Below are positions 25,135 through 33,389 of a DNA stretch of 64,000 nt, in pieces. The notes beneath the pieces are model-generated. The model had not been told where the DNA came from and made no database searches. It saw only the letters and a list, made by a program, of their open reading frames with translations. Position 1 is the first letter of the stretch, and each line of letters opens with the position of its first letter. The position numbers were made by a program, and so were the translations under genes. The stretch covers positions 43,943 to 107,942 of the forward strand of contig NZ_JOEY01000040.1 in NCBI RefSeq assembly GCF_000718165.1, written 5' to 3'. The DNA is from Streptomyces fulvoviolaceus (GTDB taxonomy: Bacteria; Actinomycetota; Actinomycetes; Streptomycetales; Streptomycetaceae).

Positions 25135-26187
25135 TCAGGCCGAGGCCCGTACCACCAGCTCGGGGATCACCCAGGCGTCCGCGCCGCTCAGCGGCTCCTC
25201 GCCCGCGCGCAGACGGGCGACCTGTTCGACGGCCAGCCGTCCGAGCCGCCGTTTGTCGAGGTGCAGGGTGGTCAGGGCGGGCTCCACCAGTTCACCCAGC
25301 GAGAGCCCGTCGAAGCCCATGACGGCCAGGTCGTCGGGCACCCGCCGGCCGCGGCGACGGGCGGCACGCATCGCGCCGACGGCGATCAGGTCGTTGAAAC
25401 CGAAGGCCGCGGTCATCTCGGGCCGAGCGTCCAGGAGTTGCTCCATGCCCGCCTCACCGCCGGCGACACTGTGCTCGGGGCACATCACGACCCAGCTGTC
25501 GTCGACGGGCAGGCCGTGCCGCCGGGCCTCGGCCAGGAAGGCCTCCCGCCGGGGACCGGGGGCGTCGAGCCGGTCGCCGTCCAGCATGCCGATCCTGCGG
25601 TGTCCCGTGCGGACCAGGTGGGCGACGCCCCGTGCCAGGCCGGCGGCGGCGTCGATGCCCACGGCCGCGAACCGGGTCTGCTGCGGGCCGCGTTCGAGCA
25701 GGACGAGCGGCACACCGCCGAGGTGCCGGGCGAGGACGTCGTCCTTGTTCTTGAAGTAGCCCACGACCGCGTCCGCCTGGTGGGACAGCATGTCGAGCGC
25801 CTCCCGCTCCCGGGCGTCGTCGGTACGGGTGTCCCACACCACCACCTGCCAGCCGCGCTGTTCGGCGGCCTCCAGCACACCGGCGGCGACCTCGGGAAAG
25901 AACGGGTTCATCAGGTCCGGGATCACCAGCCCCGCCGTCACCGTCCCCTTCTGCACCAGCCCGCGCGCGAACCGGCTCGGCCGGTAGTCCAGCAGACGGG
26001 CGGCCTCGAGCACCCGCTCCTTGGTCGCCGGGTCGATCTCACCCTTGTCGTTGACCGCCCGGGAGACCGTCTGGCGGGACACTCCGGCCAGTTGGGCGAC
26101 GTCATGGATCGTGGCCCGGCGCCGCGGACCGTCAGGCTCGTCGGCACCCGGATCCCGCTGCTGTTTGTCGGCCCACACGCTGTGCAC
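25135..26187 (-). CDS. LacI-family repressor of the sugar transporter
   Basis: 350 residues, GTG start at 26187. After a 24-residue charged lead comes the LacI HTH ATIHDVAQLAGVSRQTVSRAVND with hinge DYRPSRFARGL, then the periplasmic-binding-protein-like effector domain (GLVIPDLMNPFF, FGFNDLIAVGAMRAARRRG, DLAVMGFDGLSLGE). It lies upstream of, and in the same direction as, the transporter genes, with the 18-bp palindrome between them. The ligand is presumably the imported sugar. Confidence 0.92.
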   Translation of the reverse strand: MHSVWADKQQRDPGADEPDGPRRRATIHDVAQLAGVSRQTVSRAVNDKGEIDPATKERVLEAARLLDYRPSRFARGLVQKGTVTAGLVIPDLMNPFFPEVAAGVLEAAEQRGWQVVVWDTRTDDAREREALDMLSHQADAVVGYFKNKDDVLARHLGGVPLVLLERGPQQTRFAAVGIDAAAGLARGVAHLVRTGHRRIGMLDGDRLDAPGPRREAFLAEARRHGLPVDDSWVVMCPEHSVAGGEAGMEQLLDARPEMTAAFGFNDLIAVGAMRAARRRGRRVPDDLAVMGFDGLSLGELVEPALTTLHLDKRRLGRLAVEQVARLRAGEEPLSGADAWVIPELVVRASA

Positions 26188-26225
26188 TGTATCCGGCCAT
26201 CACGTGAACGGGATCCAGGCGTGGG

Positions 26226-27242
26226 CTAGAACAGCGCGCTGTACGCGTTGAGGGCGGGCTGTCCGCCCAGGTGCGCGTAGAGCACGGTCGAGTCGCGGTC
26301 GATCTCCCCGCGCTCGACCAGGTCGACCATCCCGGCCATCGACTTCCCCTCGTACACGGGGTCGGTGACCATCCCCTCGGTGCGGGCCGCGAGCCGCATC
26401 GCGGCGAGGGTGGTCTCGTCGGGAACGCCGTACGTCCCCGCGTGGTATCGCTCGTCGAGCTCTACGTTCGCCTCCGTCAACTCCTTCTCCACGCCGATGA
26501 GTTGCCCGGTGTTCTGCGCGATCCGCGCGATCTGCTCCCGGGTGCGGGCGGGTGCCGCCGACGCGTCGATGCCGAGCACGCGCCGCGTCCGCCCGCCCGC
26601 CTCCTCCAGCGCCCGGAACCCGGCGACCATGCCCGCCTGGGTGGACCCGGTCACGGAGCAGACGACGACGGTGTCGAAGAAGACGCCCAACTCCCGCTCC
26701 TGCTCGGCCACTTCATAGGCCCACCCGGCGAATCCGAGACCGCCGAGCGGATGGTCGGAGGCACCGGCCGGAATCGGGTACGGCGTACCGCCCCCCTCCT
26801 CGACCTCCCGCAGCGCCTGCTCCCAGCTCTCCTTGAACCCGATCCCGAACCCGGCCCTCACCAGCCGTACGTCGGCTCCGGCGAGCCTGCTGATCAGGAT
26901 GTTGCCGACCTTGTCGTAAACGGCGTCGGGCCACTCCACCCAACTCTCCTGTACGAGCACGCACTTGAGCCCGGCCCGGGCGGCGACCGCCGCGACCTGA
27001 CGGGTGTGGTTGGACTGCACCCCGCCGATCGAGACGAGCGTGTCGCACCCCTTCGCGAGCGCGTCGGCGACCAGGTACTCCAGCTTGCGGGTCTTGTTGC
27101 CGCCGTAAGCGATCCCGGAGTTGCAGTCCTCGCGCTTGGCCCACAGGGCGGCACCGCCGAGGTGCGCGGTGAGCCGCTCCAGCGGATGCACGGGCGAGGG
27201 CCCGAAGAGGAGGGGGTAACGGTCGTAGGAAGAAAGGGACAT
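26226..27242 (-). CDS. acdS: 1-Aminocyclopropane-1-carboxylate deaminase
   Basis: PLP enzyme of the tryptophan-synthase-beta fold that turns ACC, the plant ethylene precursor, into 2-oxobutyrate and ammonia. 338 residues, the standard length. The PLP lysine is K50 in [23 protein letters not shown] holds the conserved Ser/Asn, and [13 protein letters not shown] carries the Tyr-Glu pair used to separate ACC deaminases from D-cysteine desulfhydrase. ATG at 27242. The GntR gene lies 20 bp upstream on the same strand and probably controls it. Ability to use ACC points to a plant-associated or rhizosphere lifestyle, in keeping with the pectin genes. Confidence 0.88.
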   Translation of the reverse strand: MSLSSYDRYPLLFGPSPVHPLERLTAHLGGAALWAKREDCNSGIAYGGNKTRKLEYLVADALAKGCDTLVSIGGVQSNHTRQVAAVAARAGLKCVLVQESWVEWPDAVYDKVGNILISRLAGADVRLVRAGFGIGFKESWEQALREVEEGGGTPYPIPAGASDHPLGGLGFAGWAYEVAEQERELGVFFDTVVVCSVTGSTQAGMVAGFRALEEAGGRTRRVLGIDASAAPARTREQIARIAQNTGQLIGVEKELTEANVELDERYHAGTYGVPDETTLAAMRLAARTEGMVTDPVYEGKSMAGMVDLVERGEIDRDSTVLYAHLGGQPALNAYSALF

Positions 27243-27262
27243 GGGTCCTCCCGGGGTCGGGT

Positions 27263-27910
27263 TCAGTCGCTGTCGGCGAGCTCGGCCAGCCCTCGCCAGA
27301 TCTCCGCGGTGACCCGGACCGCCTCGTCCACGTCACCGGCCGCGCAGGCCTCGATGAGCCGGTCGTGCAGGCCGGCCGAACGGCAGTTGCCGCCCTCACC
27401 GAAGCGGCGTCGCTCCAGCCGGCGGATGAGGGGGGTGTAGCGGGCGGCGGTGGCGGCGGCCGCGTGGTTGCCACTGACGCGGACGAGGACGTCGTGGAGT
27501 TCGTCGTCGGCCCGCAGGGCGGTGTCCACGTCTCCGTCGCGCACGGCGGCGGCGAACCGCTCGTTGGCCGCACGCATCGCCTCGACGTCAGCGGCGAACA
27601 GTCGGGGCACGGCGACCCGGGTGACCAGCTCGTGCATGGCGCCGACCACGGCGGCGGCGTCCCGTACCTCGGCGGCCACGACCGGAGTGACCCGCGTGTA
27701 GCTCTGCGGCTTGCTCTCCAGCAGCCCCTCGTCCACCAGCCGCGAGAAGGCCTCCCGCACCGGTGCCCGGGACAGCCCGAGCCGCTCGGCGAGATCGGCG
27801 TCCCGCACCACCGCACCGGGCTCGATCTCCCCGGCCACGATGGCGTCCCGGATGGCTTCGTAGGCGCGGTCCCTGAGGAGGGTGCGGCCCACCGGCCGGA
27901 TGGCTTCCAC
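27263..27910 (-). CDS. GntR-family regulator (FCD subfamily) next to ACC deaminase
   Basis: 215 residues from the GTG at 27910 (VEAIRPVGR). The HTH reads [31 protein letters not shown]. The FCD effector domain has the expected metal-ligand pattern ([20 protein letters not shown]). It precedes acdS by 20 bp, so it is likely cotranscribed and regulates ACC use or a related amino acid. Longer in-frame extension upstream overlaps the divergent promoter and is unlikely. Confidence 0.88.
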   Translation of the reverse strand: MEAIRPVGRTLLRDRAYEAIRDAIVAGEIEPGAVVRDADLAERLGLSRAPVREAFSRLVDEGLLESKPQSYTRVTPVVAAEVRDAAAVVGAMHELVTRVAVPRLFAADVEAMRAANERFAAAVRDGDVDTALRADDELHDVLVRVSGNHAAAATAARYTPLIRRLERRRFGEGGNCRSAGLHDRLIEACAAGDVDEAVRVTAEIWRGLAELADSD

Positions 27911-27919
27911 AACTGAAAT

Positions 27920-27935
27920 GTTAGATATCAATATG
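27920..27935. promoter_or_regulatory. AT-rich GATATC site, possible GntR operator/divergent promoter
   Basis: GTTAGATATCAATATG, with palindromic core GATATC, sits immediately before the GntR GTG start and about 75 bp before the divergent ATG at 28008. It is a local AT-rich island. It could serve as operator and -10 region; evidence is positional. Confidence 0.4.
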
Positions 27936-28007
27936 CCGCTCCACAAGGCCTGCGAGTCTGCGGCGGTTCTCGCTACTCTGATCGGTCGCGAGTCGACAGG
28001 GGGACGC

Positions 28008-29504
28008 ATGGACGAGCGGACACATGACACCGGGGAGAGCGGCTACGAGGTGCCGACCGAGCTGACGGACGTACAGGAGGTAGCCGAAGCTGTCGTCGGC
28101 GTGCTGAGCGACCTCGTCACCGATCACGAGCCGAAGGACGAGGACGGGCAGCGTGTCGTCCTCACCGTCAGCGCGGACATCGAGCGCGGCGGTACCGGCA
28201 TCGCCGAAATCGATGAAGTACTGAGGGAAAAGTACCTCGGATTCGACGACCGGCCCCGCGTCAGATGGGAGGTGGAGGCCAGCTTCGACGCAGTCGCGGC
28301 TCTGGCCCGGACGTTGGTGGACTCGCGGCAGCGTCCCGACACGCAGATCGCCGGGTCGTCGAGCCTCGAGATGCTGGTCCGTGACGAGACCAAGGGCTCC
28401 GTCCCGCTCACCGCTGACATTCCGGTTACCCGCTACGACATGGCGACACCGCGGGGACCGCTCACGGTCACGGTCGGCCCGCCCTCAGCCGCCCTGCTGC
28501 TACGCCTGGCGCTGCGACGCTCCGGCATGGCGAGGCTGGCCGTACTCGACCGAGAGGCGCTCTTCGTCCACCTCGTCGAGCAGGAGGAGCGACGGGGAAT
28601 CACCGAGGGCTCCGCCGCCCGGATCTCAGCGCAATGCGTGCTTCGGGTGGCTGCTCGACCGCGCCTGCTGGCACTGCGGCTCGACGGACCTCAGGTTACG
28701 GATACGGGCGAGTTGGAGCAGGCGGCGACAGCCTTCCGGGTGCGGCTGGCCTACGAAAGCGACATCGTCCTGGCTCCGGTCCTGGACGTCAGCCGCCTCG
28801 ACGGATCCTCCCAGCCGAGGCTGGTCCGTCAGCTACCTCTCCGCGCGACGGAGTTCGCCGACGCCATCGGCCGGGGAACGCCCCCGGGGCACATCGGCGA
28901 CCGACTTCTCGGCGATTCTCACGACATGGAAGAGGAACTGTCCCAGCGGTATCTCCGTGCGATCGCCGCGAGCGATCCCTTCGCGGCGTACATGGGGTAC
29001 TACCACGTGCTGGAGTACAGCATGGAGGAGGAGTGGTTCCAGGCGCTGCGCGACCGAGTCGAAGCCGCGGGCGGTGTCCTGGAACGGCCCGCGGGCCCCA
29101 TCAAGAAAGCCGCCAAGATCGCGGCGCAGCTCCTCGGGGTCCGCACGGACACCATCGAGTGGAGTGAGTTGAAGGCTCTGCACGCGGTGATGCACAGGCA
29201 TGTCGACATCGGCGCGCTCGCCACCGACCTCGACCGGTATCTCACCGGCGCGGCCGACTACTTCGCCAACGGCGCCGTCCCCTTCACACAGGTGCCTCAG
29301 CTGGACTTCGGGCAGGCCGACGAGGCAGCGCTCAGGGGACATGCGGCCGATCGCATCTACCGGGTGCGGTGCGCCATCACACACAGCAAGGAGTCCGGCG
29401 ACCGGTACAGCCCTTACACCGACGAGCTCTTCCTCGGGCGCGAGATACCCCTGGTGAGGATCGCCGCGGAACACCGGCTCTTCCCTCCTGCCAGGAGGTT
29501 GTGA
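28008..29504 (+). CDS. Uncharacterised protein with HEPN-like C-terminal domain
   Basis: 498 residues, ATG at 28008 with AGGGGG upstream. I do not recognise a named family for the N-terminal 300 residues, which are predicted soluble and beta-rich. The C-terminal part (about 310-498) is helical: YMGYYHVLEYSMEEEWF, a Lys-rich helix, then DRIYRVRCAITHSKES with R454-x4-H459, the R-x4-6-H pattern of HEPN ribonuclease domains. Third codon positions in the first part are less uniformly G/C than in neighbours. No partner toxin or antitoxin gene is adjacent; the gene stands between GntR/acdS and phoX. Function unassigned; RNase or RNA-binding activity is a hypothesis. Confidence 0.7.
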   Translation: MDERTHDTGESGYEVPTELTDVQEVAEAVVGVLSDLVTDHEPKDEDGQRVVLTVSADIERGGTGIAEIDEVLREKYLGFDDRPRVRWEVEASFDAVAALARTLVDSRQRPDTQIAGSSSLEMLVRDETKGSVPLTADIPVTRYDMATPRGPLTVTVGPPSAALLLRLALRRSGMARLAVLDREALFVHLVEQEERRGITEGSAARISAQCVLRVAARPRLLALRLDGPQVTDTGELEQAATAFRVRLAYESDIVLAPVLDVSRLDGSSQPRLVRQLPLRATEFADAIGRGTPPGHIGDRLLGDSHDMEEELSQRYLRAIAASDPFAAYMGYYHVLEYSMEEEWFQALRDRVEAAGGVLERPAGPIKKAAKIAAQLLGVRTDTIEWSELKALHAVMHRHVDIGALATDLDRYLTGAADYFANGAVPFTQVPQLDFGQADEAALRGHAADRIYRVRCAITHSKESGDRYSPYTDELFLGREIPLVRIAAEHRLFPPARRL

Positions 29505-29608
29505 GGCGGTCCGCCCGTTGTCCCTCTCCGCGCCGGGCGGCGGCCGGCAGGCCACCGGTGGGTCAGCCGGACGCGGAGAAGGGCAGCGGACTCGGCCGGA
29601 GCGGGCGG

Positions 29609-31057
29609 TTACCGCTTCTGCCGCTTCCACGGACCAGTAATCGCCAGCATGATCCCCGGCGTCTGGATGTTGGCGAACAGTGTCTTTCCGTCGGGCGAGA
29701 AAGTCACGCCGGTGAACTCGCTGTATTCCGGCTCCTCTTCGGTGCCGGCGTTGAGTTCGTTGCGGGCGATGGGGTACGTGCGGCCGCTGTCGGTGGCGCC
29801 GAACAGGTGCTGGATGCCCTCGCCGTCCTCGGCGATGACGAGGCCGCCGTAGGGGGAGACCGTGATGTTGTCGGGGCCGTCGAAGGCGCCGTCCTTGGAC
29901 GGGTCGGGGTTGACGCCGAGGAGGACCTTGAGGGTGAGGGTGCGGCGCTTGGGGTCGTAGAACCAGACCTGGCCGTCGTGCTGGACGGGGCTCTCCTCAC
30001 GGGCGTACGAGGAGACGACGTAGGCGCCGCCGTCGCCCCACCACATGCCCTCCAGCTTGCGGGCGCGGGTGATGTCGCCGTCGGCGAACTGCTTGCGCAC
30101 GGGCGTGGTCTGCGCGTCGCGGTCGGGGACGTCGATCCAGTCGACGCCGTACACCGTGCCGATCTTCGTGGCGCGGGAGAGGTCGTCGACGAACTTGCCG
30201 CCGGAGTCGTAGCACCTGGGCGCCTGGAGGACACCGGCGTCGTCGGCGAGGGCGCGGAACTTGCCGCGGCCGTACGCGAAGCCCTGGGGCGGGGTCCAGC
30301 GGAAGAAGAGGCCGTTGGGGCCGGCGGCGTCCTCGGTGAGGTAGGCGTGGCCGCGCTTGGGGTCGATGACGACGGCCTCGTGGTCGTAACGGCCGAAGAA
30401 CTTCAGGGGCTTGGGGCTCTTGTTGGCCCGGTGGTCGCGGGGGTCGACCTCGAAGACGTAGCCGTGGTCCTTGGTCATGCCGTTGACGCCGGCCTTGTCG
30501 GAGTTCTCCTCGCAGGTGAGCCAGGTGCCCCAAGGGGTGCTGCCGCCCGCGCAGTTGGTGGAGGTGCCGGCGATGCCGACCCACTCGGCGACCTGCCCGT
30601 CGGGGCGGACCTCGACGACCGTGCAGCCGCCGGACGCGGCGGGGTCGTAGACGAGGCCCTCGGTGAGCGGGACCGGGTGGGTCCAGTTGGCGCGCGGGCC
30701 CTTCAGCTCGTGGTTGTTGACGAGGAGGGTGGTGCCGCGCGGACCGTCGAAGGTGGCCGTGCCGTCGTGGTTGGACGGGGTGAACTCGCCCGACTCCAGC
30801 TTGGTCTTGCCGCTGTACGTGATGATCTTGTACTTGAAGCCGGCGGGCAGCGCGAGGATGCCGTCGGGGTCGGGGATCAGGGGCCCGTAACCGACACCGC
30901 CGCCATAGCTGTCCGCCGCCCCCTCCTCGGTGCTCTCGGTGTCGGTGGACGCGAGGGCGTTCGGCGCGGTGGCGAGGACGCCGGCGCTGCCGGCCAGCGC
31001 GACACCGGCACCGGTGATCGCGGATTTTCTGGCGAAGTCCCTGCGGGTGAGCGACAT
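29609..31057 (-). CDS. phoX: PhoX-family alkaline phosphatase (DUF839), Tat-exported
   Basis: 482 residues, ATG at 31057 with AGGAG. The N-terminus has a twin-arginine signal LTRRDFARKSAITG and a cleavage site near ALAS. The mature protein is a six-bladed propeller of the PhoX type, with GTTLLVNNHELKGP, GGCTVVEV, TCEENSDKAG, YDHEAVVIDPKRGHAYLTED, EGMWWGDGGAYVVSS and PDNITVSPYGGLVIAEDGE, regions that supply Ca/Fe ligands in known PhoX. It hydrolyses phosphate monoesters outside the cell. An 11-bp PHO-box pair upstream supports PhoR-PhoP control. Transcription ends towards 29505-29608, which shows only weak inverted symmetry. Confidence 0.88.
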   Translation of the reverse strand: MSLTRRDFARKSAITGAGVALAGSAGVLATAPNALASTDTESTEEGAADSYGGGVGYGPLIPDPDGILALPAGFKYKIITYSGKTKLESGEFTPSNHDGTATFDGPRGTTLLVNNHELKGPRANWTHPVPLTEGLVYDPAASGGCTVVEVRPDGQVAEWVGIAGTSTNCAGGSTPWGTWLTCEENSDKAGVNGMTKDHGYVFEVDPRDHRANKSPKPLKFFGRYDHEAVVIDPKRGHAYLTEDAAGPNGLFFRWTPPQGFAYGRGKFRALADDAGVLQAPRCYDSGGKFVDDLSRATKIGTVYGVDWIDVPDRDAQTTPVRKQFADGDITRARKLEGMWWGDGGAYVVSSYAREESPVQHDGQVWFYDPKRRTLTLKVLLGVNPDPSKDGAFDGPDNITVSPYGGLVIAEDGEGIQHLFGATDSGRTYPIARNELNAGTEEEPEYSEFTGVTFSPDGKTLFANIQTPGIMLAITGPWKRQKR

Positions 31058-31125
31058 GGTGTCTCCTGTGACGGTGGGTGTGCCGTGGAGGGTGGCGGAC
31101 CTCGGTTCGGCGCCACCGTCCCGCC

Positions 31126-31147
31126 CACGCCTGAACGGGAGTTGAAC
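31126..31147 (-). promoter_or_regulatory. PHO box (two 11-bp direct repeats) for phoX
   Basis: On the minus strand, GTTCAACTCCC (31147-31137) is followed without a gap by GTTCAGGCGTG (31136-31126), two GTTCA-headed units with the 11-bp period known for Streptomyces PhoP sites. It lies about 70-90 bp upstream of the phoX ATG. Confidence 0.75.
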
Positions 31148-31283
31148 ACGGGGCGGCTTCGGGGGACCCGGTTCCATGAATCCGCCAGACCGCCCGTGTT
31201 CGAACCGATGGGCGGAATAATCTTCGTAAAGAAGGTCAATAGGCGTGAATCGCAATGAAATTCGTGATTCATTTCAGAATGCC

Positions 31284-31312
31284 TTGACTCTCGGAGCCCC
31301 GGGACATAGACC
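31284..31312 (+). promoter_or_regulatory. Probable promoter of the 31348 gene cluster
   Basis: TTGACT (31284-31289), a 17-bp spacer and TAGACC (31307-31312) give a vegetative-type promoter about 36 bp before the ATG at 31348. Just upstream, TGAATC...GATTCA and ATGAAA...TTTCA form nested inverted repeats around 31245-31275 in an AT-rich patch, a possible regulator site. Confidence 0.5.
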
Positions 31313-31347
31313 GGAAGAGCACACCACCCGAAGGGGAGGCGAGCCCG

Positions 31348-31587
31348 ATGGACGCAAAGCGGGTGAGTCGCCTCCATGAAGGCCGGCTCATGAAGCTGGC
31401 CAACGTGAGTGGAGTCGGCACCGGGAGGGACGAGCACTCGGGACAGGACGTGATCATCGTCTTCGTCACCCGGAAAGTGCCCCGTGACCGGCTCCTTCAA
31501 GAAGACGTGGTTCCGGACGAGCTCGACGGCGTACCGGTGCGCGTGCTCGCGATCGGTGAAGTGGGCGCTCAGGGAGAGGACTTGTGA
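31348..31587 (+). CDS. Stand-alone copy of the N-terminal domain of the neighbouring trypsin-like protein
   Basis: 79 residues, ATG at 31348 behind AAGGGGAGG. Residues about 14-75 (LMKLANVSGVGTG... VIIVFVTRKVP... VVPDELDGVPVRVLAIGEVGA) align by eye with residues about 34-97 of the next gene (LANVVGFGHGVK... VLVFVTQKVP... VIPRVMDDGTPTDVIAVGHVAA). So the small protein is the free form of a domain that the protease carries fused. It may regulate, inhibit or oligomerise with the larger protein. No signal peptide. I know of no assigned function. Confidence 0.75.
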   Translation: MDAKRVSRLHEGRLMKLANVSGVGTGRDEHSGQDVIIVFVTRKVPRDRLLQEDVVPDELDGVPVRVLAIGEVGAQGEDL

Positions 31588-31662
31588 GCCGCTCTGAGCG
31601 CTGAGTCACCGCGCCGCGGCCCACAAGGAACCCAGAGCCGAAAACTGAAGAGGTGGTCTGGC

Positions 31663-32823
31663 GTGAGCCAGCCCGAAATGATGCGAGGACCGACTGGTGG
31701 TCAGCTGAGTGACAGCTCCCGCCAGCAAGCGAATTCAGACTTCCTGCGGCCGCAGTCGCCGCTGGCCAACGTCGTGGGCTTCGGCCACGGCGTGAAGTGG
31801 ATCGACGGACAGGCCACGGGCGAGGCAGCCGTGCTGGTGTTCGTGACCCAGAAGGTTCCGGAGTCCCAGCTTCCCGAGCGGGATGTCATCCCGCGGGTGA
31901 TGGACGACGGCACCCCCACCGACGTCATAGCGGTCGGCCATGTCGCCGCGCAGCGTCAGCAGCAGCGCAGGGCCTCGGGCCGCTCCGAGGACCGCGGTGC
32001 CTCCTACCAGCCCGACGGCAGTGTGGCCGAGCAACTCGCGGGCCTCTCGCAGCCGTTGCTGGAAGAGCTCAGCGGGCTCGGCCAGTTCGAGCCGCAGCTC
32101 CTCAAGCGCCGTATGCGCCCGTGCCCTTCCGGCTTCTCGGTCGGCAACGTGCGGGTGACCGCGGGCACGCTGGGCAGCGTGGTGTACGACTTCCTGCCGG
32201 GCGCCACCGTCGACCCCCCGGGGCCCGGCCTCGGCACACCGTCGAAGTTCTACATCCTCTCCAACAACCACGTGCTGGCCGACTCCAACCGCGCGCAGCT
32301 GGGCAGCCCGATCCTGCAGCCCGGAACGTTCGACGGCGGCACGGACCCGGCGGACCGCATCGCGACCCTGGACCGGTTCATCCCGATCCAGTTCGCGCCG
32401 CAGACCCCGGTGGAGCGCCACAACAACGTCGTGGACTGCGCGCTCGGTGCGGTGGAGTTCCAGGACGCCACCCGTGAGCAGTACTTCAGCGGTGCGCCGC
32501 GCGCCTGGCGGCGCAAGGCCAACGTCGCGGTCGGCGACCTGGTGAAGAAGACCGGCCGTACGACGAACATCAGCTTCGGCCGGATCATCGCGACCGACGC
32601 CACGATCGACGTCGGCTACGGCACGGCGGGCACGGCCCGGTTCAAGGACCAGATCCTGACGACGGCCATCTCGGCGGGCGGGGACTCCGGTTCGCTGGTG
32701 ACCTCCCTCGACAACGTCGCGACCGGTCTGCTCTTCGCGGGCTCCTCGGTCGTCACCGTGGCCAACCACATCGAAAACGTTCGCGCACTGCTGCGGGTGG
32801 AGATCGCCGAGCAGCTGGCCTGA
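31663..32823 (+). CDS. Trypsin-fold serine protease-like protein with N-terminal FVTxKVP domain
   Basis: 386 residues, GTG start at 31663. No signal peptide: the start is polar and Gln/Ser-rich. Domain 1 (34-97) is the same as the free 79-residue protein upstream. A charged linker with QRQQQRR and a helical segment follow, then a chymotrypsin-like domain with H203 (LSNNHVLAD), D258 (VDCALG) and S342 in GGDSGSLV, so the catalytic triad appears complete. GDLVKKTGRTTN... and SFGRIIATDA fit the second barrel. Being apparently cytoplasmic, it differs from most Streptomyces trypsins. Context: a small paralogous protein before it and a 148-residue unknown after it, all on one strand with 37-75 bp gaps. 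Confidence 0.82.
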   Translation: MSQPEMMRGPTGGQLSDSSRQQANSDFLRPQSPLANVVGFGHGVKWIDGQATGEAAVLVFVTQKVPESQLPERDVIPRVMDDGTPTDVIAVGHVAAQRQQQRRASGRSEDRGASYQPDGSVAEQLAGLSQPLLEELSGLGQFEPQLLKRRMRPCPSGFSVGNVRVTAGTLGSVVYDFLPGATVDPPGPGLGTPSKFYILSNNHVLADSNRAQLGSPILQPGTFDGGTDPADRIATLDRFIPIQFAPQTPVERHNNVVDCALGAVEFQDATREQYFSGAPRAWRRKANVAVGDLVKKTGRTTNISFGRIIATDATIDVGYGTAGTARFKDQILTTAISAGGDSGSLVTSLDNVATGLLFAGSSVVTVANHIENVRALLRVEIAEQLA

Positions 32824-32860
32824 CGGTCACTCAATACCCGTACGGGAAGAGGGAATCAGC

Positions 32861-33307
32861 ATGACCACGCAGGCCAAGCGGCAGAAGAGCCAAGCCGGCT
32901 CCGAACACCGCTTCCACAATCCCCAGGGCGCGGAAGTCAAGACGCGTGACGAGGCGTTCGCCGCACAGCAGGACGTCTCCGCCGACGCGGTCTCCACGTC
33001 CGCCAAGCTGGAGCTGCACAACGGGACGGTGACCTTCGCCATCGAGGTGAAGTACAACCCCAACACCTACCCGCACGTCGTGACCGGCGGCAAGATCACC
33101 TCCGGCATCAGCGGCGCCCCCTGGGACATCACAGGCGGCTTCGTGGGCGAAACGATTCGCCTCGACGCGAAGCACACCGGCCAGGGCTCCCACGCCCACA
33201 CGATGACCCTCGTCGGCGAGTTCCAGAACCCGCCGGCCTACCGGGGTACGTACGGCTTCAACGGGGCGACGTCGTCGTTCAAGCACACGACGCGTTACCA
33301 CTGCTGA
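32861..33307 (+). CDS. Uncharacterised 148-residue protein of the trypsin-like cluster
   Basis: ATG at 32861 has GGGAAGAGGG upstream, 37 bp after the protease stop, so probably cotranscribed. The N-terminal 45 residues are charged and likely disordered (QAKRQKSQAGSEHRF). Residues 48-148 are beta-rich with Gly/Thr/His (LELHNGTVTFAIEVKYN, GGFVGETIRLDAKHTG, HAHTMTLVGEF, GTYGFNGATSSFKHTTRYHC), which reads like a small beta-sandwich ending in Cys. No signal peptide. I do not recognise the family. It could be the substrate or partner of the protease. Confidence 0.72.
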   Translation: MTTQAKRQKSQAGSEHRFHNPQGAEVKTRDEAFAAQQDVSADAVSTSAKLELHNGTVTFAIEVKYNPNTYPHVVTGGKITSGISGAPWDITGGFVGETIRLDAKHTGQGSHAHTMTLVGEFQNPPAYRGTYGFNGATSSFKHTTRYHC

Positions 33308-33339
33308 GTCGGTGTACCACTGAGTCAGTGAACGTCTGA

Positions 33340-33380
33340 GCGGTGCGGCGGGGATGCCGACAACCTCCCCGCCGCACCGC
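33340..33380. terminator. Bidirectional stem-loop terminator
   Basis: A perfect 14-bp stem GCGGTGCGGCGGGG/CCCCGCCGCACCGC (33340-33353 with 33367-33380) with a 13-base loop lies between the convergent genes 32861-33307 and 33390-34817. Confidence 0.85.
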
Positions 33381-33389
33381 GCAGTCATG

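Noticed and set aside
29505..29608. Inverted segments (ctctccgcg ... cgcggagaag) as terminator between the HEPN-like gene and phoX
   Set aside because: The arms are about 50 bp apart and imperfect; not convincing as a hairpin.
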